From assembly GCA_965248635.1 (NCBI GenBank), contig OZ252114.1:1612001-1676000 (forward strand): 64,000 nt of DNA, in the 5' to 3' direction. This document shows positions 60,819-64,000 of the stretch, piece after piece. Position 1 is the stretch's first letter; the number at the start of each line of letters is the position of its first letter. The notes under the pieces were generated by a model. The model searched no databases and was not told where the DNA came from. It worked only from the letters and a program-made list of their open reading frames with translations. The position numbers and the translations under genes are program-made. This stretch comes from CBDAPI01 sp965248635 (GTDB taxonomy: Bacteria; Acidobacteriota; UBA6911; RPQK01; CBDAPI01).

Positions 60819-61000
60819 TGCGTATTCCGGGCCAAACCGGCCACTGATTCCGATTGAAAGAGGCCACCTGTTCCGAGGCAAACCGGCCGGTGATTCCGGG
60901 GCAAAGTAGGCCACTTTGCCGGGTGTTTCCGGAATCGGTGGCCAGTTTCCGGAATGGGTGGCCGGTTTGCTCCGGAATGGGTGGCCAGGTTAGCGGAAAG
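60819..61000. repeat. Tandem transposase-binding repeats at the IS21 left end
   Basis: Units such as TTCCGGAATGGGTGGCC and TTCCGGAATCGGTGGCC recur about every 20-26 bases, seven in all with variation (GATTCCGGGGCAAAGTAGGCC, TTCCGAGGCAAACCGGCC). Near the istA side they are nearly identical; they diverge toward the outer end. Such arrays are IstA binding sites in IS21-type elements. Confidence 0.7.
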
Positions 61001-61081
61001 TTTGTGCCCTCAGGAGTTTGCGACGCTGGGCAACGAGGGCTATCGTTGCTCCTTTTCACTTAAAGAGGAAGAGGAGAACAG

Positions 61082-62641
61082 ATGGCCAATCGGAGGTTGC
61101 CTATGCGCAAGATCAAGGAGATTCTCAGACTACATTTTCAGGCCCGCTTATCCGCTCGCCAGATCGCTCGAAGCTGCTCGGTGTCCCGGGCTACCGTGGG
61201 CGATTACCTGAGCCGGACCCGGGCCGCCCAGCTCGACTGGCAACAGGTGGCCCAGATGAGCGAGGCCGAGCTGGAAGGACAGCTTTTTCCTCCTCCGGCT
61301 CCTCGGGGCCGCCACCGCCCTCCACCCGACTTCGCCTACGTGCACCAAGAGCTGCGGGGAAAGTCGGTCACACTGCAGTTGCTCTGGCAGGAGTACAAGC
61401 AGGTTCATCCGGACGGCTACCAGTACTCGCAGTTCTGTGATCTGTACAACCGCTGGAGAGGAAAGCTCGACGTGGTGCTGCGGCAAAACCACCGGGCCGG
61501 CGAGAAGATGTTCGTCGACTACGCCGGCCAGACGGTCGAGCTTGCCGATCCCAAGACCGGTGAGATGCGTCAAGCCAACATCTTCGTGGCCGTGCTGGGA
61601 GCCAGCAACTACACTTACGCCGAGGCCACGGAAAGTCAGAATCTTGAGTCCTGGATCGGCGCTCATGTGCGGGCCGTGGAGTTTTTCGGTGGCACAACCC
61701 GGGTGGTGATTCCCGACAACACCCGCACGGCTGTCTCTCAGGCTTGCTTTTACGAGCCACAGATCAACCCCAGCTACGCCGAGTGGGCGGCCCATTACTC
61801 AGTGGCCGTCATCCCGGACCGGGTGCGGGCTCCTCGGGACAAGGGGAAGGTCGAATCGGCCGTTTTGATCGTGGAGCGCTGGATCCTGGCAGCTTTGCGC
61901 AAGCGGCGCTTCTTCAGCCTGGGTGAACTCAATGAAGCCATTCACGAACTGCTTGGGGAACTCAACCGCCGGCCTTTCCGAAAACTCGAAGGCAATCGCC
62001 TCGAGCTCTATCGGCGGTTGGATCAGCCCGCCCTCAGACCCTTACCCAGGATCCGTTATCAGCTGGCTCGCTGGAAAAAAGCCCGCGTGAACATCGACTA
62101 CCACGTCGAGTTCGAGGGCCATTACTACAGCGTCCCCTATGCTCTGGTCCGCCAGCAGGTCGAGATCCGTTACACGGAACACATCGTGGAGATCCTGCAC
62201 CGGGGCCAGCGCGTGGCCTCGCATCGTCGCAACCGCGTGTCAGGAGCCGCCTCTACCTGCTCCGAGCACCGTCCACAGTGTCACCGCCGTTATCTGGAGT
62301 GGTCTCCTTCGCGGCTGATCTCCTGGGCTGCCAAGATCGGACCCCACTGTGGTGATCTGGTCGAGAAGATGCTCGCCTCTCGCCGCTATCCGGAACAGGC
62401 CTACCGCAGCTGCCTGGGACTGTTGCGGCTGGGAAAGACCTTCGGCGAGGATCGCCTGGAGGCCGCCTGCCGGCGGGCCCTGGCCTTCTCCACCTTCTCC
62501 TACCAGAGCGTCAAGTCCATTCTCAAGGCGGGCCTGGACTCCCAGCCATTACCCGAAACCCAACCACCACAACCGGCTCTGGAGCACTCGAACCTGCGCG
62601 GAGCCGACTACTTCACTCCGGAGGACAATCATGCTCATTAA
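61082..62641 (+). CDS. istA: IS21-family transposase IstA
   Basis: A 519-residue transposase. The N-terminal HTH is LSARQIARSCSVSRATVGDY; the DDE core is D in FVDYAGQTVELAD, D in VVIPDNTRTAV and E in KGKVESAVLIVER. The C-terminal part has FEGHYYSVPYALV, typical of IstA. It is full length and lacks visible lesions. Its last codons overlap the istB start by 11 bases, as in the family. Confidence 0.93.
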   Translation: MANRRLPMRKIKEILRLHFQARLSARQIARSCSVSRATVGDYLSRTRAAQLDWQQVAQMSEAELEGQLFPPPAPRGRHRPPPDFAYVHQELRGKSVTLQLLWQEYKQVHPDGYQYSQFCDLYNRWRGKLDVVLRQNHRAGEKMFVDYAGQTVELADPKTGEMRQANIFVAVLGASNYTYAEATESQNLESWIGAHVRAVEFFGGTTRVVIPDNTRTAVSQACFYEPQINPSYAEWAAHYSVAVIPDRVRAPRDKGKVESAVLIVERWILAALRKRRFFSLGELNEAIHELLGELNRRPFRKLEGNRLELYRRLDQPALRPLPRIRYQLARWKKARVNIDYHVEFEGHYYSVPYALVRQQVEIRYTEHIVEILHRGQRVASHRRNRVSGAASTCSEHRPQCHRRYLEWSPSRLISWAAKIGPHCGDLVEKMLASRRYPEQAYRSCLGLLRLGKTFGEDRLEAACRRALAFSTFSYQSVKSILKAGLDSQPLPETQPPQPALEHSNLRGADYFTPEDNHAH

Positions 62642-62816
62642 CCAGACCCTGGAGAAGCTGCATTCCATGCGCCTGACCGGCCTGGCCGAGGCTCTCACCC
62701 AGCAACTTGAAGACCCTGACTCCTCCGTTCTCAGCTTCGAGGAACGCATCGGCTGGCTGATCGATCGACACTGGATCTGGAGAGAGAACCAGGCCCTGGC
62801 CCGGCGCCTGAAAAAG
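62631..62816 (+). pseudogene. istB: IS21 helper ATPase IstB, truncated
   Basis: Starts normally (MLINQTLEKLHSMRLTGLAE) and shows the family stretch LSFEERIGWLIDRHW, then ends at about residue 62 in ARRLKKKA. The P-loop and all of the AAA+ domain, about 190 residues, are missing. The open frame continues for a few codons of unrelated sequence into the recombinase fragment. A deletion has joined the two. Confidence 0.8.
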
Positions 62817-63277
62817 AAGGCCTGCAGCTGCTCTGGGAAGACGTTAGGCTCAAGGACAAGCGTTTGACGGTTCGCCATTCGAAGCCGGGCAAGGTGAGAT
62901 ACATTCCACTCACGAAGTACGCCCTTGAGTGGCTCATGCGCTGCCCTCGATCGATTGGACGAAAGCATGTCTTTTTACACCCGCGCGGCACCATGAAGCC
63001 GGTCAAGGACTCTCGTGACCCGTTTGAGAAGGCCAGGGCAGAGCTCGATATGGAATGGGCAGGCTTTCACACCTTCAGGCACTTCAGGATTACCAGGTGG
63101 ATCCAGCAGGGCATGGACCTGAGAACGGTTCAGTACCTGGCCGGCCACGCCAGTATCACGACGACCCAGCGATACGCCCACTACTCGGACGATCACGCCA
63201 TGAAGATGGTCGAGAGGATCGCAGAGATAGATGAGAGGGAGCTCGAGGTCAGAGTGGAAGAGGAGGAGCAGGCGTGA
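62817..63277 (+). pseudogene. Tyrosine recombinase/integrase, C-terminal catalytic fragment
   Basis: The frame beginning near 62817 reads GLQLLWEDVRLKDKRLTV, which is the strand just after the first catalytic Arg of phage-type integrases; that Arg and everything N-terminal are missing. The rest is intact: HTFRHFRIT carries the His-x-x-Arg and LAGHASITTTQRYAHYSD the His and the nucleophile Tyr. The fragment ends at TGA 63277. It lies about 600 bases from tRNA-Leu, a common integration target. Confidence 0.75.
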
Positions 63278-63382
63278 GCCAGGAAGCGGCATCGGTGATG
63301 CGATCTGATTGGTGTGACGATACATTACCCAAGAAAATTATCATCGCCGATTTGAAAGTTTGGAAGATCTGGAAGGGAAACG

Positions 63383-63405
63383 CTGGCGCAACCTGCGCCA
63401 GTTTT
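63383..63405 (+). terminator. Intrinsic terminator-like hairpin
   Basis: CTGGCGCA at 63383-63390 pairs perfectly with TGCGCCAG at 63394-63401 across a 3-base loop and is followed by TTTT (63402-63405). It may end transcription after the integrase fragment. Between 63278 and 63495 no other feature is seen. Confidence 0.55.
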
Positions 63406-63495
63406 AGAGTGGTGAGCTGGGAGTACTGAAACGGCAGCTGAGGGCTACACCTTCGCCCGTGTGCTGGCCAGGATTGAGGAGAAGCGGGAGCAGAA

Positions 63496-63831
63496 GTGAG
63501 TTCTGAGAGAGAACGATGGGAGAAGCTTGATTTGGGACAGTTTGATGCCACGGATGAAGAAATTCGATTAGCCGACAGATTCACAGCCATGTCCCGAATC
63601 GTGGTGAGTCGTTGGAAGCCCATGCTAGTAGTGAGTCAGCAATCGTGGGTCGTAGCAGGCGATGACGTGGGGATGCCAAAAGAAGAAGCAGAGTGGCACT
63701 GCTGGATGCTGGCGAAGGCATTACAGAAAATAGCCGAGGCTGAGCTGAGGGAGAAGGAAGGTGAAAAGTCTGGTGCGTCCCGACTCCGGCCCAAGCGCTG
63801 GAAAACCGTTGGAGGACGCTCAAACCGCTGA
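63496..63831 (+). CDS. Hypothetical protein near the integrase fragment
   Basis: A 111-residue charged protein starting with GTG. It shows MSSERERWEKLDLGQFD, a hydrophobic stretch RFTAMSRIVVSRWKPMLVV, and a long amphipathic helix (WMLAKALQKIAEAELRE). I recognise no family. It may belong to the same former island as the integrase fragment. The start overlaps a short preceding open stretch as GTGA. Confidence 0.4.
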   Translation: MSSERERWEKLDLGQFDATDEEIRLADRFTAMSRIVVSRWKPMLVVSQQSWVVAGDDVGMPKEEAEWHCWMLAKALQKIAEAELREKEGEKSGASRLRPKRWKTVGGRSNR

Positions 63832-63883
63832 AAACAAGGAGGAAATAAGAAACTGACGAATCGCTGTAAGTTGTTGAAAACAT

Positions 63884-63972
63884 TGGTGCCGGAGGGGGGA
63901 GTCGAACCCCCACGAGAAGTTAATCTCGCCAGATTTTGAGTCTGGTGCGTCTGCCAATTCCGCCACTCCGGC
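63884..63972 (-). tRNA. tRNA-Leu (CAA anticodon)
   Basis: Minus-strand sequence begins GCCGGAGTGGCGGAATTGG, giving the acceptor stem GCCGGAG that pairs with CTCCGGC before the encoded CCA end (63884-63886). The D-arm has GGCGGAATTGGCAGAC, the anticodon stem-loop is CCAGA CTCAAAA TCTGG with CAA at 34-36, the long variable arm of type II tRNAs is present (CGAGATTAACTTCTCG), and the T-loop is GTTCGACTC. Length is 89 with CCA. Confidence 0.95.
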
Positions 63973-64000
63973 ACAGGCCTGAGTATTCTAATGGGTTCTA

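Larger units (their letters stand above)
60819..62816 (+). mobile_element. IS21-family element, right end deleted
   Basis: The left end begins near TGCGTATTCCGG at 60819 and carries about seven tandem copies of a TTCCGG...GGCCAC/GGCCGG type unit up to about 61000, the multi-site ends typical of IS21 family. istA is complete; istB is cut after about 62 codons at 62814-62820. No right inverted end is present, so the element cannot move by itself. Confidence 0.75.

Noticed and set aside
60819..61000. CRISPR array
   Set aside because: The repeats are short and variable with no unique spacers, and are explained as IS21 end sites.

Overview
The window is a 64 kb piece of a bacterial chromosome of moderately high GC, most likely from an Acidobacteriota-like, free-living Gram-negative heterotroph. 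The evidence is indirect: an outer membrane (TonB-dependent receptor, RND efflux, lipoproteins), paired DUF1800/DUF1501 proteins, a eukaryotic-type Ser/Thr kinase, a fused E1 alpha-beta 2-oxoacid dehydrogenase, a siroheme reductase with a HEPN-like tail, and many GTG/TTG starts. No rRNA or phylogenetic marker is present except one tRNA-Leu, so the placement is an inference.

Layout. 1-2.6 kb: a DUF309 gene cut by the window edge, an unknown gene, a TPR lipoprotein and hpt. 2.7-10.5 kb: a tripartite-type efflux operon with two RND pumps and one adaptor. 10.5-14 kb: a methyltransferase, a HAD phosphatase and a TonB receptor. 14-18.8 kb: a membrane-protein pair (DUF2157), a partner protein and nitrite/sulfite reductase behind a leader that carries a promoter, a Cys-containing short ORF and a strong intrinsic terminator. 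18.8-27.9 kb: a BON-like protein, a frameshifted S9 peptidase, a kinase lacking the catalytic HRD aspartate, DUF1501/DUF1800, and a betaine-type ABC importer. 28-34.8 kb: a small Flp pilin, an FAD monooxygenase, a Gfo/Idh/MocA oxidoreductase, a beta-lactamase-fold lipoprotein, an amidohydrolase/PHB-depolymerase chimera and an ornithine-cyclodeaminase homologue.

34.8-44.4 kb is an almost entirely minus-strand set: methyltransferase, three GT4 glycosyltransferases (one broken by a 5-bp duplication), a CapK/PaaK-like adenylate-forming enzyme, a cytochrome P450 and a zinc alcohol dehydrogenase. It looks like a surface glycan/glycolipid or modified-lipid pathway. 44.6-47.3 kb is an amino-acid permease gene split by an intact IS3-family element with a 3-bp target duplication.

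48.7-60.1 kb looks like a sugar or polyol catabolic locus: a sodium/solute symporter, an MDR dehydrogenase, a mannitol-dehydrogenase/PfkB-kinase fusion, a fused E1 alpha-beta, a DeoR/GlpR regulator, a divergent E2 and a xylose-isomerase-family enzyme. The plausible flow is uptake, oxidation, phosphorylation and isomerisation, with oxidative decarboxylation of a resulting 2-oxoacid. The substrate is not determined by the sequence.

60.6-64 kb is a mobile-element graveyard next to tRNA-Leu(CAA): an IS110 tail cut by a truncated IS21 element, whose istB runs directly into a truncated tyrosine recombinase. A dispersed non-coding repeat family occurs at about 30.8, 39.9 and 44.5 kb, and a 26-bp inverted repeat brackets hpt.
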